Assembly (NCBI GenBank): GCA_027620815.1
Contig: JAQCDH010000037.1
Span: forward strand, 1-7,259
Direction of reading: 5' to 3'
Length of the DNA: 7,259 bases
From: Bacillota bacterium
Lineage (GTDB): Bacteria > Bacillota_I > Bacilli_A > Acholeplasmatales > Acholeplasmataceae
The first letter of the stretch is position 1. Each line of letters opens with the position of its first letter. The position numbers were made by a program, and so were the translations under genes. Below the pieces are notes generated by a model. The model had not been told where the DNA came from. It did not search any database and saw only the letters and a list, made by a program, of their open reading frames with translations. Positions 1-6,467 of this stretch are shown here, one piece after another.

Positions 1-2
1 TC

Positions 3-368
3 GCACTAACACTTCAAAGTTTATCTAAAAAACAAGGCATGTTTAAAAAAACACTTGTTAAAGAACTCATGACATCCATCATGATTTCAATTTCAATGGG
101 TATACTTGCGTTATTACTTGCATATCTATACGCAACATTAAGAGGGTTTAATGATCCAACACCTTTAACATTTTCACTTATAATCGGCTTAAGTCTTGCA
201 TCGACACTTTTCTTTGCACCACTAATAGCAATCACGATTCCTTCACTGCTTCAACTTCTTAAAGTTGATCCAGCGATTGCTTCAGGACCCTTTATCACAA
301 CCCTTATAGATGTGAGTGCACTACTGATTCATTTTAGTATTGCAACGCTTCTACTGGGAGGGCTATGA
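3..368 (+). CDS. mgtE: Magnesium transporter MgtE, C-terminal membrane part (5' end outside window)
   Basis: This is the C-terminal end of an MgtE-family Mg2+ channel. The frame is open to the left edge, so the ATG at 39 is internal; the first codons read ALTLQSL, which fits the segment just after the family's GN-x-x-TQ signature. Three hydrophobic segments follow (about 70-140, 165-255 and 285-365), matching the last three helices of the five-helix pore domain. The motif DPAIASGPFITTL ends with an Asp (codon 309-311) at the position of the pore Mg2+-binding Asp of the last helix, known from the Thermus MgtE structure. The N domain and CBS domains, if present, lie upstream and cannot be judged. 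The gene ends in TGA overlapping the start of a second mgtE, so the two are probably co-transcribed and translationally coupled. The family call is firm; ion specificity (Mg2+, possibly Co2+) is inferred from the family. Confidence 0.9.
   Translation, partial: ALTLQSLSKKQGMFKKTLVKELMTSIMISISMGILALLLAYLYATLRGFNDPTPLTFSLIIGLSLASTLFFAPLIAITIPSLLQLLKVDPAIASGPFITTLIDVSALLIHFSIATLLLGGL
356..362 (+). promoter_or_regulatory. Ribosome binding site deciding the start of the second mgtE
   Basis: GGGAGGG lies inside the last codons of the upstream mgtE. Two in-frame ATG codons follow, at 365 and 368. The GGAGG core (357-361) leaves only three bases before the first ATG but six before the second, so 368 is the better start. 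The upstream stop TGA (366-368) then shares one base with the start, a typical termination-reinitiation junction. Confidence 0.65.
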
Positions 369-1663
369 TGCTTGAAAAAAACCTTCACCTTTCATTTAAA
401 AAACAACCTCAAGCATATTTGGATACCTATTTACATGCCAATGAACATGATCAAAAAAGTATGCTTAACCATCTACCGTTAAAAGATCTTCCTCATTTTA
501 TTACTCTATTAGACCCACAAGAAAAAGATTATGCTTATCATTTTTTACCAACAATAAAACAAGCATTTATTATCAAACATCTTGCATCTGATGAACTCGT
601 TGAATGGATCAAAGTGTCAAACGATCAAGTAACCATTTTAAATCAGTTAGATAGTCAAAAGAAACACCATATTGAAAAAATACTTTTATATCATGACACA
701 CGTGTTGGAAGTATGATGCAAGTTGATGTGGTCTTAATCTTAACGCATCAAACAGCAGGCCAAGTATTAAAACATCTCATTCATGAGGTCTCAGAATATG
801 TGTATATGGATATTTTATGGGTCGTAGATGATGATCACAAACTTATCGGAAAAATCACGTTAAGTGACGTGTTAATTGCACGAAAAAATACAAAAATAGA
901 ATCGATTTATACACCACTTACAACGTATTTACATCCAAATGATGATATTACAGTTGCGATTCAAAAAATGATGGACTACGATAAAGAAGCCCTTGCAGTC
1001 ATTGAAAACGAGCGTCTTGTAGGCATTATTACCTCTGATGACGTTTTTGATGAACTCATTGAAAGCTATGATGAAGATTTTCAAAAACTCGCTAACATTA
1101 ACAACTTTGATGAAGCGGATCACGCTGTTAAACGATATCAAAAAAGAATGCCTTGGTTACTCATTGCAATCATAATGAATACGATGATCGCTTTTATTCT
1201 AGCCATCTTTGAACCCACATTAAGTCAAGTGACCTTACTCGTGTTATTTCAACCACTTATTCTTGGGATGGCAGGAAATATTTCAACACAAGCTTTAGGG
1301 GTGACGCTTCTTTCCATGGATGAAGATACGTTTAATTTAAAAAAACATCGTCAAAAAGAAATTCGAATTGGTTTGATGAATGCTTGTATTATGAGTATCT
1401 TTACGTTACTATTTTCAACGTTATTTTTAGTACTCATTGGAGAATCGTTTCAACAATCGATTGTCATCGGTATTCAAGTGAGTCTTTCTTTACTTGTAGG
1501 TATGACAGTTGCAGCCTTGATTGGATTCATGATGCCAGGTGTTTTGATGCGATTTAAAAAAGATCCAGCAGTCGCATCAGGACCACTGATCACAACGCTG
1601 AATGACTTTATTGGACTTAGCATTTATTTTTCAATCGCAACCTTATTTTTAACCATTTTATGA
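368..1663 (+). CDS. mgtE: Magnesium transporter MgtE, full length
   Basis: Predicted Mg2+ channel of the inner membrane, 431 residues from ATG 368 (432 from ATG 365), the normal family length. Domain order is typical: a soluble helical MgtE N domain (about 1-105), a CBS pair (about 113-236) that in this family senses cytosolic Mg2+ and gates the pore, an acidic connecting helix, and a five-helix membrane domain from about 260 to the end. Visible marks are PWLL at the start of helix 1 (262-265), the signature GNISTQ (303-308; commonly GNAGTQ in the family) and DPAVASGPLITTLND (399-413), where Asp413 matches the pore Mg2+ ligand. It follows a second mgtE at a TGATG junction, so the two products are made together and might form a mixed dimer; MgtE is known as a homodimer, so this is inference. 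Any Mg2+ riboswitch controlling the pair would lie upstream of the window. Confidence 0.95.
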   Translation: MLEKNLHLSFKKQPQAYLDTYLHANEHDQKSMLNHLPLKDLPHFITLLDPQEKDYAYHFLPTIKQAFIIKHLASDELVEWIKVSNDQVTILNQLDSQKKHHIEKILLYHDTRVGSMMQVDVVLILTHQTAGQVLKHLIHEVSEYVYMDILWVVDDDHKLIGKITLSDVLIARKNTKIESIYTPLTTYLHPNDDITVAIQKMMDYDKEALAVIENERLVGIITSDDVFDELIESYDEDFQKLANINNFDEADHAVKRYQKRMPWLLIAIIMNTMIAFILAIFEPTLSQVTLLVLFQPLILGMAGNISTQALGVTLLSMDEDTFNLKKHRQKEIRIGLMNACIMSIFTLLFSTLFLVLIGESFQQSIVIGIQVSLSLLVGMTVAALIGFMMPGVLMRFKKDPAVASGPLITTLNDFIGLSIYFSIATLFLTIL

Positions 1664-1669
1664 TATAAT
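1661..1669 (+). promoter_or_regulatory. Extended -10 promoter for the M32 peptidase gene
   Basis: TGATATAAT is a perfect extended -10 (TGn plus TATAAT). Its TGA is also the stop codon of the upstream mgtE. No convincing -35 hexamer is found 16-18 bases upstream, which extended -10 promoters can tolerate. A transcript would start near 1676, leaving a leader of about 18 bases that contains the AAAGAGG ribosome binding site (1681-1687) six bases before ATG 1694. The same nine bases occur before the photolyase gene. Confidence 0.55.
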
Positions 1670-1693
1670 TTAACTTAAGAAAAGAGGCAAATA

Positions 1694-3178
1694 ATGACAC
1701 CACTACAACATTATTTAGAAACAAGAAAAAAACTAAAAGCTTATGAATATGTCATGTGGCTCATGAGTTGGGATGCTGAAACTGAAGCACCTAAGAAATC
1801 GATTGAGTATCGTTCAAAGCAACTAGAGGTCATGGCTGGTGAAATTTATGCCATTCAATCTGATGATGTTTATGTCAATGCGATTGAAACATTATTTAAA
1901 GAACTCGACTCACTCGAACATGATTTACAAATTGAAATTAAAAAAGAGCATCGAGAATTACGTTTCATTAAAAAAATCCCTAAAGATGAATACATCGCGT
2001 ATCAAGTTTTAATGTCTAAAAGTGTACATGTATGGGCAGAAGCGAAACACAAAAATGAGTTTTCTTTATTTGTTCCAGTGTTAAAAGAAGTGGTGTTATT
2101 CCAAAGAAATCTTGTTAAATATTTAGAAGAAGAACATTTAAAAGGCTATGATCTTTTACTGGATATGTATGAAGAAGGTTTTACTCAAAAAGAATTTGAT
2201 TTCTTTTTTAATACGCTAAAAAAAGAACTTGTTGATTTTGTTAAAGAAGTCACGAAAAACCCTAAACCACTACATCCAAAACTTGTTACTGGAACTTTTG
2301 ATCAAGAAAAACAAAAAGCATTTAGTGAATACTTACTTGATGTCTTTTATTATGACCGAGAAAGAGGACTATTAAAAACCTCTGAACACCCGTTTACTTC
2401 TGGTGTGACATCGGTAGATACAAGAATTACAACGCGTTATTTAGAAGATGATCTAGCGTCTTCGATATTCTCAACCATTCATGAAATGGGTCACGGGTTA
2501 TATGAAATTCAAAATGATCCTAAATATGATGATACCTACTTACACGGTGGAACTTCTCTAGGCATTCATGAATCTCAATCACGTATGTATGAAAATATGA
2601 TTGGACGTTCAAAAGCTTTTTGGACGGTTCATTATCAAAAACTTCAATTAATCTTTTCACCTCAATTAGATGAAGTCACTCTAGATGATTTTATGGACTA
2701 CATGAATCATAGTGCACGCACGCTCATTCGCGTAGAAGCTGATGAATTAACATATGCACTTCATATTATGGTGCGTTATGATATTGAGAAAAAACTCATT
2801 GCAGGAGACATTGAAGTAGAAGATTTACCTCAACTTTGGAATGATACCTATGAAGCATATTTAGGGATTCGTCCGAATACGGATACTGAAGGTGTCCTAC
2901 AAGATATCCATTGGTCTAATGGATCGTTTGGATACTTTCCAACCTACGCGCTTGGTTCAGCGTATGGCGCGCAAATTTATGATGCCATGTCACAAGCAAT
3001 TGATATCGAAAAAGTGATTCTTGATAACAATATAAAAGTCATCAATGATTGGACAAAAGAGCATATTCACAAGTTCGCGCAAACAAAAACACCAAAAGAA
3101 ATCATGATGATCGCAACCCAAAAACCATTTGATCCGATGCATTATGTCAATTACTTGAAAGGAAAATACAACAAATAA
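1694..3178 (+). CDS. M32 family metallocarboxypeptidase (thermostable carboxypeptidase 1 type)
   Basis: Zinc- or other metal-dependent cytoplasmic carboxypeptidase that removes C-terminal residues from peptides; 494 residues, the usual M32 length. The metal site is clear: HEMGH at 263-267 provides two His ligands and the catalytic Glu264, and the HESQS motif supplies the third ligand Glu293. This is 26 residues after the second His, the spacing of the Pyrococcus furiosus enzyme. Other family hallmarks are HPFTSG...DTRITTRY before the metal site, IRVEADELTY after it, and GVLQDIHWSNGSFGYFPTY near the C terminus. No signal peptide or membrane segment is seen. The start is supported by AAAGAGG six bases upstream and an extended -10 promoter, and the gene is closed by a strong terminator. 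It may also be read through from the mgtE pair, 30 bases upstream. A role in peptide turnover for amino-acid supply is inferred. The homologue in Bacillus subtilis is YpwA. Confidence 0.95.
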   Translation: MTPLQHYLETRKKLKAYEYVMWLMSWDAETEAPKKSIEYRSKQLEVMAGEIYAIQSDDVYVNAIETLFKELDSLEHDLQIEIKKEHRELRFIKKIPKDEYIAYQVLMSKSVHVWAEAKHKNEFSLFVPVLKEVVLFQRNLVKYLEEEHLKGYDLLLDMYEEGFTQKEFDFFFNTLKKELVDFVKEVTKNPKPLHPKLVTGTFDQEKQKAFSEYLLDVFYYDRERGLLKTSEHPFTSGVTSVDTRITTRYLEDDLASSIFSTIHEMGHGLYEIQNDPKYDDTYLHGGTSLGIHESQSRMYENMIGRSKAFWTVHYQKLQLIFSPQLDEVTLDDFMDYMNHSARTLIRVEADELTYALHIMVRYDIEKKLIAGDIEVEDLPQLWNDTYEAYLGIRPNTDTEGVLQDIHWSNGSFGYFPTYALGSAYGAQIYDAMSQAIDIEKVILDNNIKVINDWTKEHIHKFAQTKTPKEIMMIATQKPFDPMHYVNYLKGKYNK

Positions 3179-3201
3179 AAAAGGTCTTCTGACCTTTTTT
3201 T
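3177..3201 (+). terminator. Rho-independent terminator after the peptidase gene
   Basis: A hairpin of 10 base pairs (3177-3186 with 3191-3200) is formed by AAAAAAGGTC and GACCTTTTTT around a TTCT loop, with a run of seven T at 3195-3201. It begins within the peptidase stop codon. The G/C part of the stem is short (GGTC/GACC) and the rest is A-T, so efficiency could be moderate. Because of the A-tract it could act on either strand, but no gene on the - strand needs it here. The next gene starts only nine bases after the T run. Confidence 0.85.
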
Positions 3202-3210
3202 GGTAAACTT

Positions 3211-4527
3211 ATGAAAGTAAAAGCAATCGATTACGCACATGATGGACGTGGTGTTGTAAAAACAGGAAAAGACTTAATCTTCGTCCCTAATTTAATGATA
3301 GGTGAAGAAGCAGATATAGAAATCACCTCTAAAAAAAGTAATTACAGTATTGGAGAAGTAAAAACCTATCTTTCTTTATCGAAAGACCGGGTGACCCCAC
3401 CATGCGTCTATTATCAACAATGCGGTGGATGTCAACTTCAACATATGAATTATGATCATCAACTTCAAATGAAACATAAACGTGTTTCAGATGCACTAAA
3501 TCATATTGCAAAATTATATGTTCCGGTTCAACCAGTGGTTTCTAGTGAGTCTCCACTTTTATACCGTAATAAAATTCAAATGGCATTCGCCAATTCTAAA
3601 GACGGTCTTATTGCAGGCTTTTATCAAGCAAAAACAAAAAAAGTGTTAGACATTAAAACATGTTTAATCGAACATGAAGATGGTAATGAAGTCATTCAAA
3701 CACTAAAAACATTACTTGATTCTTATCACGTGAAAGCCTATGATCCTGTCACAAAAAAAGGATGGATCAAGCATGCTGTTGTTAAAAAAGGGATTGAAAC
3801 AAAAGAACTCATGCTCATTATTATTAGTCAAGAGCCTGGCTTCAAAAAAGAATCTCAAGTGATTTCTGCATTAATTTCAAATCACCCTCATATTAAAACG
3901 ATTATCCATCAAGTGAATCCTTCGATATATAAAGTCATTGGGGATACCGACAGAGTCATTTATGGTGAAGGTTTTATTCATGATCAGCTCGGTGATTTCA
4001 CATTTAAAATTAGACCACAATCCTTTTATCAAGTCAATCTGCCACAAGCCAAAAAACTCTACGACATCGCATTAGACCTCGCCCATATTACTAAAAATGA
4101 AACAGTCTTAGATGCTTATAGTGGTGTAGGCACGATTAGTTTATTTGCTGCAAGAAAAGCAAAACATGTCACAGGTGTTGAAGTCATTTCAGATGCGGTC
4201 TCTGATGCAACGTATAACGCCACACTCAATCACATCGAAAATGTTGATTTTGTTTGTGCTGAAGTGGAAACGTTTATGCTTGAAAATAAAAAACATTTTG
4301 ATGTTGTCATTGTGGATCCACCAAGAGATGGCTTACAATCGTCTTTTATAGAGGCAGTCATGGAAATGAAACCTAAAAAAATGGTTTATATTTCATGTGA
4401 ACCATCCTCACTTGCAAGAGATTTAAAACAATTAAAAACGCTATTTAATGTTAAAAAAGTTGTTCCTGTTGATATGTTTAGTCAAACATACCACGTTGAA
4501 ACTGTAACATTACTCACACTCAAATAA
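3211..4527 (+). CDS. rlmD: 23S rRNA (uracil-5-)-methyltransferase, RlmD/RlmCD (RumA) family
   Basis: SAM-dependent enzyme making 5-methyluridine in 23S rRNA; 438 residues. An N-terminal TRAM RNA-binding domain (about 1-55) is followed by an Fe-S cluster site, Cys65, Cys71, Cys74 (C-x5-CGGC) and Cys151. The C-terminal methyltransferase domain shows the SAM-binding loop DAYSGVG (301-307), the acidic strand end GVEV, DPPRDG (369-374), the catalytic region YISCEPSSLARDL with nucleophile Cys396, and DMFSQTYHVETV at the end. In the family the residue after that Cys is usually Asn (SCNP); here it is Glu397. Relatives in Bacillus methylate both U747 and U1939 (RlmCD) while the E. coli enzymes each modify one site; sequence alone does not decide between these. 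The start is fixed: an in-frame TGA lies at 3190-3192 with no other start codon between it and ATG 3211. No Shine-Dalgarno is present and a terminator lies directly upstream. Confidence 0.93.
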   Translation: MKVKAIDYAHDGRGVVKTGKDLIFVPNLMIGEEADIEITSKKSNYSIGEVKTYLSLSKDRVTPPCVYYQQCGGCQLQHMNYDHQLQMKHKRVSDALNHIAKLYVPVQPVVSSESPLLYRNKIQMAFANSKDGLIAGFYQAKTKKVLDIKTCLIEHEDGNEVIQTLKTLLDSYHVKAYDPVTKKGWIKHAVVKKGIETKELMLIIISQEPGFKKESQVISALISNHPHIKTIIHQVNPSIYKVIGDTDRVIYGEGFIHDQLGDFTFKIRPQSFYQVNLPQAKKLYDIALDLAHITKNETVLDAYSGVGTISLFAARKAKHVTGVEVISDAVSDATYNATLNHIENVDFVCAEVETFMLENKKHFDVVIVDPPRDGLQSSFIEAVMEMKPKKMVYISCEPSSLARDLKQLKTLFNVKKVVPVDMFSQTYHVETVTLLTLK

Positions 4528-4542
4528 AATAATGAGATCATG

Positions 4543-4556
4543 TCATTCATGAATGA
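4543..4556. promoter_or_regulatory. Palindromic operator candidate before the photolyase gene
   Basis: TCATTCATGAATGA is a perfect 14-bp inverted repeat. Symmetry continues outward with two mismatched pairs to 4537-4562, covering the whole -10 element. ATTCATGA recurs at 4565-4572, 20 bases (about two helical turns) downstream, overlapping the start codon, and ATGAATTCAT (4561-4570) is itself a 10-bp palindrome. A repressor binding here would block RNA polymerase. No T run follows, so it is not a terminator. The binding protein is unknown and the operator role is inference. Confidence 0.5.
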
Positions 4557-4562
4557 TATAAT
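4554..4562 (+). promoter_or_regulatory. Extended -10 promoter of the photolyase gene, predicted leaderless
   Basis: TGATATAAT is a perfect extended -10, identical to that at 1661-1669. The hexamer ends six bases before ATG 4569, so the expected transcription start coincides with the start codon and the mRNA would have little or no leader. This agrees with the absence of any Shine-Dalgarno sequence. No -35 match is seen at 16-18 bases spacing. It would drive the photolyase, acetyltransferase, DUF4256 and possibly mscL genes. Confidence 0.55.
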
Positions 4563-4568
4563 GAATTC

Positions 4569-5969
4569 ATGATACAAGTCATTTGGTATAAGCGTGATTT
4601 GAGAGTCAGAGATCACGCACCACTCTTCCATGCATCTAAATCAGGCACGGTACTTCCGCTCTATATTTTAGAGCCTTTTTTGTTTGAAAAAGATGTATTC
4701 GCTAAAAGACATCTTCAGTTTATCGTCGAGAGTTTAGAGGATTTAAAACGATCTTTAGCGTCTATTAATCTCCCTCTTTATATTTATATTGGAGATGCTG
4801 TTGAGATTTTTGATCAAATATATCATCATTATGGACTTTTCCAAATTCAAAGTCATATGGAACATGGTACCAATCTAACCTATGAAAGAGATTTAAATGT
4901 CAAAAAGTGGACTGAAAATAAAGACATCCTATGGACAGAATATAAAACCTTTGGTGTGAACCGTGCAAAAGGATTTAAATACCGGTTAAGAGATTTCCAT
5001 GGATGGTTAAAAGAAGGCATTATTTCTGTTCCAAAAGCATCAACTCCTTTTAAAGATGAACATCACATCTTCACGCATATGATTTCTGACATGCATCAGA
5101 TACAAACACAAGGTGATGCGGTATCTTTTTTTAAAGGTGGCGAATCTGAGGGAATTAAGCGTGCACAAGCTTTTTTTAATCAACGTTATAAGAAATATCA
5201 AGTCTATATTAATAAACCATCTTTAAGTATTCATTCATCCTCTCTTTTAAGTCCTTATTTGGCTTTTGGTAATCTTTCTATTCGTATGTTACATTTATCT
5301 ACTCAAAAACATTTAAAAGACATTCATGATCCGTTTTTAAAAGATCAACTTGAAGCTTTTGAAAAAAGACTTTATTGGCATTGTCATTTTATTCAACGTG
5401 TTGAAAGACATCCTGAACTCAATGAAGTTGCTTGGGATAAAAAATTAGAAGGCTTAAGGGTAACCAATCAAGCCTATTTAACCGCGTTTAAAGAAGGTAA
5501 AACCGGGTTTCCAATCATTGATGCATGTATGCGTGCATTACAGAAAAGAGGATGGATTAATTTTAAACAACGCGCCATGGTTGCCTCTTTTGCATCCAAT
5601 GTTTTACTTTTAGATTGGCGTGATGTAGGATTTGTGTTAGGATCTTATTTTATGGATTACGAACCTGGTATTCACTGGAGTCAAATCCAAATGCAAGCAG
5701 GACTTAATCCGTATCGTCATGTGCCGATGTATGACATTATTAAACAGAGTATGATGCATGATAAAGATGCCACGTTTATACATGAGTTGATTCCTGAACT
5801 TAAACATATTCAAGCACCAGAGGTCTTTACACCTTGGGAACTTAAAGACAACCCGTATATGAATCCCATCATTGATTTAAAGACTTCATTTGAGGCTAGT
5901 AAAACCCTTCTTTATCAAAAGAAAAAACAAAAGAAACAAGACCATAATTTATTTGGAGAAGACCTATGA
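4569..5969 (+). CDS. Cryptochrome/deoxyribodipyrimidine photolyase family protein
   Basis: Flavoprotein of the photolyase/cryptochrome superfamily, 466 residues, probably a light-driven repair enzyme for UV-made pyrimidine dimers. The N-terminal alpha/beta domain (about 1-130) opens with WYKRDLRVRDHAPL. The helical FAD-binding domain (about 220-430) contains SLLSPYLAFGNLSIR, RLYWHCHFIQ (267-276), TGFPIIDACMRAL (312-324), GWINFKQRAM (328-337), LLLDWR and DYEPGIHWSQIQMQAG (363-378), then a Lys/Gln-rich tail. Aligned by eye to the E. coli enzyme, the residue near FAD N5 (Asn378) falls on His369, the inner Trp of the electron-transfer triad (Trp382) on Ile373, and substrate-contact Glu274 on Arg267, while Trp277 is kept as Trp270. 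It thus belongs to a divergent bacterial subgroup, and its lesion specificity is not certain. The start is fixed by an in-frame TGA at 4554-4556. It overlaps the next gene by ATGA. Confidence 0.9.
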   Translation: MIQVIWYKRDLRVRDHAPLFHASKSGTVLPLYILEPFLFEKDVFAKRHLQFIVESLEDLKRSLASINLPLYIYIGDAVEIFDQIYHHYGLFQIQSHMEHGTNLTYERDLNVKKWTENKDILWTEYKTFGVNRAKGFKYRLRDFHGWLKEGIISVPKASTPFKDEHHIFTHMISDMHQIQTQGDAVSFFKGGESEGIKRAQAFFNQRYKKYQVYINKPSLSIHSSSLLSPYLAFGNLSIRMLHLSTQKHLKDIHDPFLKDQLEAFEKRLYWHCHFIQRVERHPELNEVAWDKKLEGLRVTNQAYLTAFKEGKTGFPIIDACMRALQKRGWINFKQRAMVASFASNVLLLDWRDVGFVLGSYFMDYEPGIHWSQIQMQAGLNPYRHVPMYDIIKQSMMHDKDATFIHELIPELKHIQAPEVFTPWELKDNPYMNPIIDLKTSFEASKTLLYQKKKQKKQDHNLFGEDL

Positions 5970-6442
5970 TTTCATTTAGAGAAGCTAAAATAGAAGATAT
6001 TTCACTGATTCTTAACTATATCAAAAAACTTGCGATTTATGAAAAGATGATGGATCAAGTTATCGCAACAGAAGATGCATTATTACAGTCTATCTTTGAG
6101 CGTAAGCAAGCCAATGTTTATTTTATATTAAAGCATGAAAAAGAAATTGGTTTTGCAGTGACGTATCATCAGTTTTCAACGTTTGTTGGTAAGTCAGGAT
6201 TATTTTTAGAAGACATCTTTATTGATGAAGAAGAAAGACATCAAGGATACGGGAAATTATTTTTTAAATACTTAATGCAAGTTGCGATAGAAAATAATTA
6301 TGAAAGATTTGAATGGAATTGTTTAGATTGGAATCAACCTTCCATTGATTTTTATGTATCTTTAGGAGCAAAACCCCTTTCAGATTGGACAACTTACAGG
6401 CTGACAACACGTGAGATGAAGGCTTTTATTCAAAATAAATAA
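5966..6442 (+). CDS. GNAT N-acetyltransferase, spermidine/spermine (diamine) acetyltransferase-like
   Basis: Acetyl-CoA-dependent N-acetyltransferase of the GNAT fold, 158 residues, a full single domain. It resembles the SSAT/thialysine acetyltransferase group along its whole length: an N-terminal stretch like IKKLAIYEKMMDQV with a TE after it, LEDIFI with Glu82-Asp83, the acetyl-CoA pyrophosphate loop RHQGYG (91-96), and DWNQPSIDFYVSLGA, where Tyr130 matches the catalytic Tyr140 of human SSAT. The substrate is therefore likely a polyamine, diamine or lysine analogue, but GNAT substrates are hard to read from sequence. The ATG overlaps the photolyase stop (ATGA), with GGAG (5955-5958) seven bases upstream, so translation is coupled to the photolyase. 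It is probably in the same operon as the photolyase and DUF4256 genes. Confidence 0.88.
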   Translation: MISFREAKIEDISLILNYIKKLAIYEKMMDQVIATEDALLQSIFERKQANVYFILKHEKEIGFAVTYHQFSTFVGKSGLFLEDIFIDEEERHQGYGKLFFKYLMQVAIENNYERFEWNCLDWNQPSIDFYVSLGAKPLSDWTTYRLTTREMKAFIQNK

Positions 6443-6445
6443 GTG

Positions 6446-6451
6446 TATAAT
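6446..6451 (+). promoter_or_regulatory. Possible -10 element before the DUF4256 gene
   Basis: TATAAT lies four bases after the acetyltransferase stop codon. It lacks the TGn spacing of the two extended -10 sites (TG abuts the hexamer directly), and no clear -35 is present. Transcription from it would start at about 6458, at the first base of the AGAGG ribosome binding site (6458-6462). In AT-rich DNA this may be chance, so it is only a weak candidate for an internal promoter. Confidence 0.25.
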
Positions 6452-6467
6452 ATGATTAGAGGTAAAC

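Noticed and set aside
39..41. ATG at 39 as a true start of a 109-residue protein
   Set aside because: The frame is open to the left edge and the upstream codons (ALTLQSL) match the MgtE family, so this is an internal Met of a gene cut by the window.
365..367. ATG at 365 as the start of the second mgtE
   Set aside because: Only three bases separate it from the GGAGG core; ATG 368 has the normal six-base spacing. It cannot be excluded and changes only one residue.
3192..3204. ACC-T7-GGT as an alternative antiterminator hairpin
   Set aside because: Only three base pairs around a seven-base loop; far too weak to compete with the ten-pair stem.
4537..4562. Inverted repeat after the methyltransferase gene as a terminator
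   Set aside because: It has no G/C-rich stem and no T run, and it coincides with the -10 element, so an operator fits better.
4569..5969. Photolyase as an FeS-type (6-4) bacterial photolyase or as the inverted-topology NewPHL class
   Set aside because: No cluster of four cysteines is seen in the C-terminal half, and the alpha/beta domain precedes the FAD domain in the normal order.
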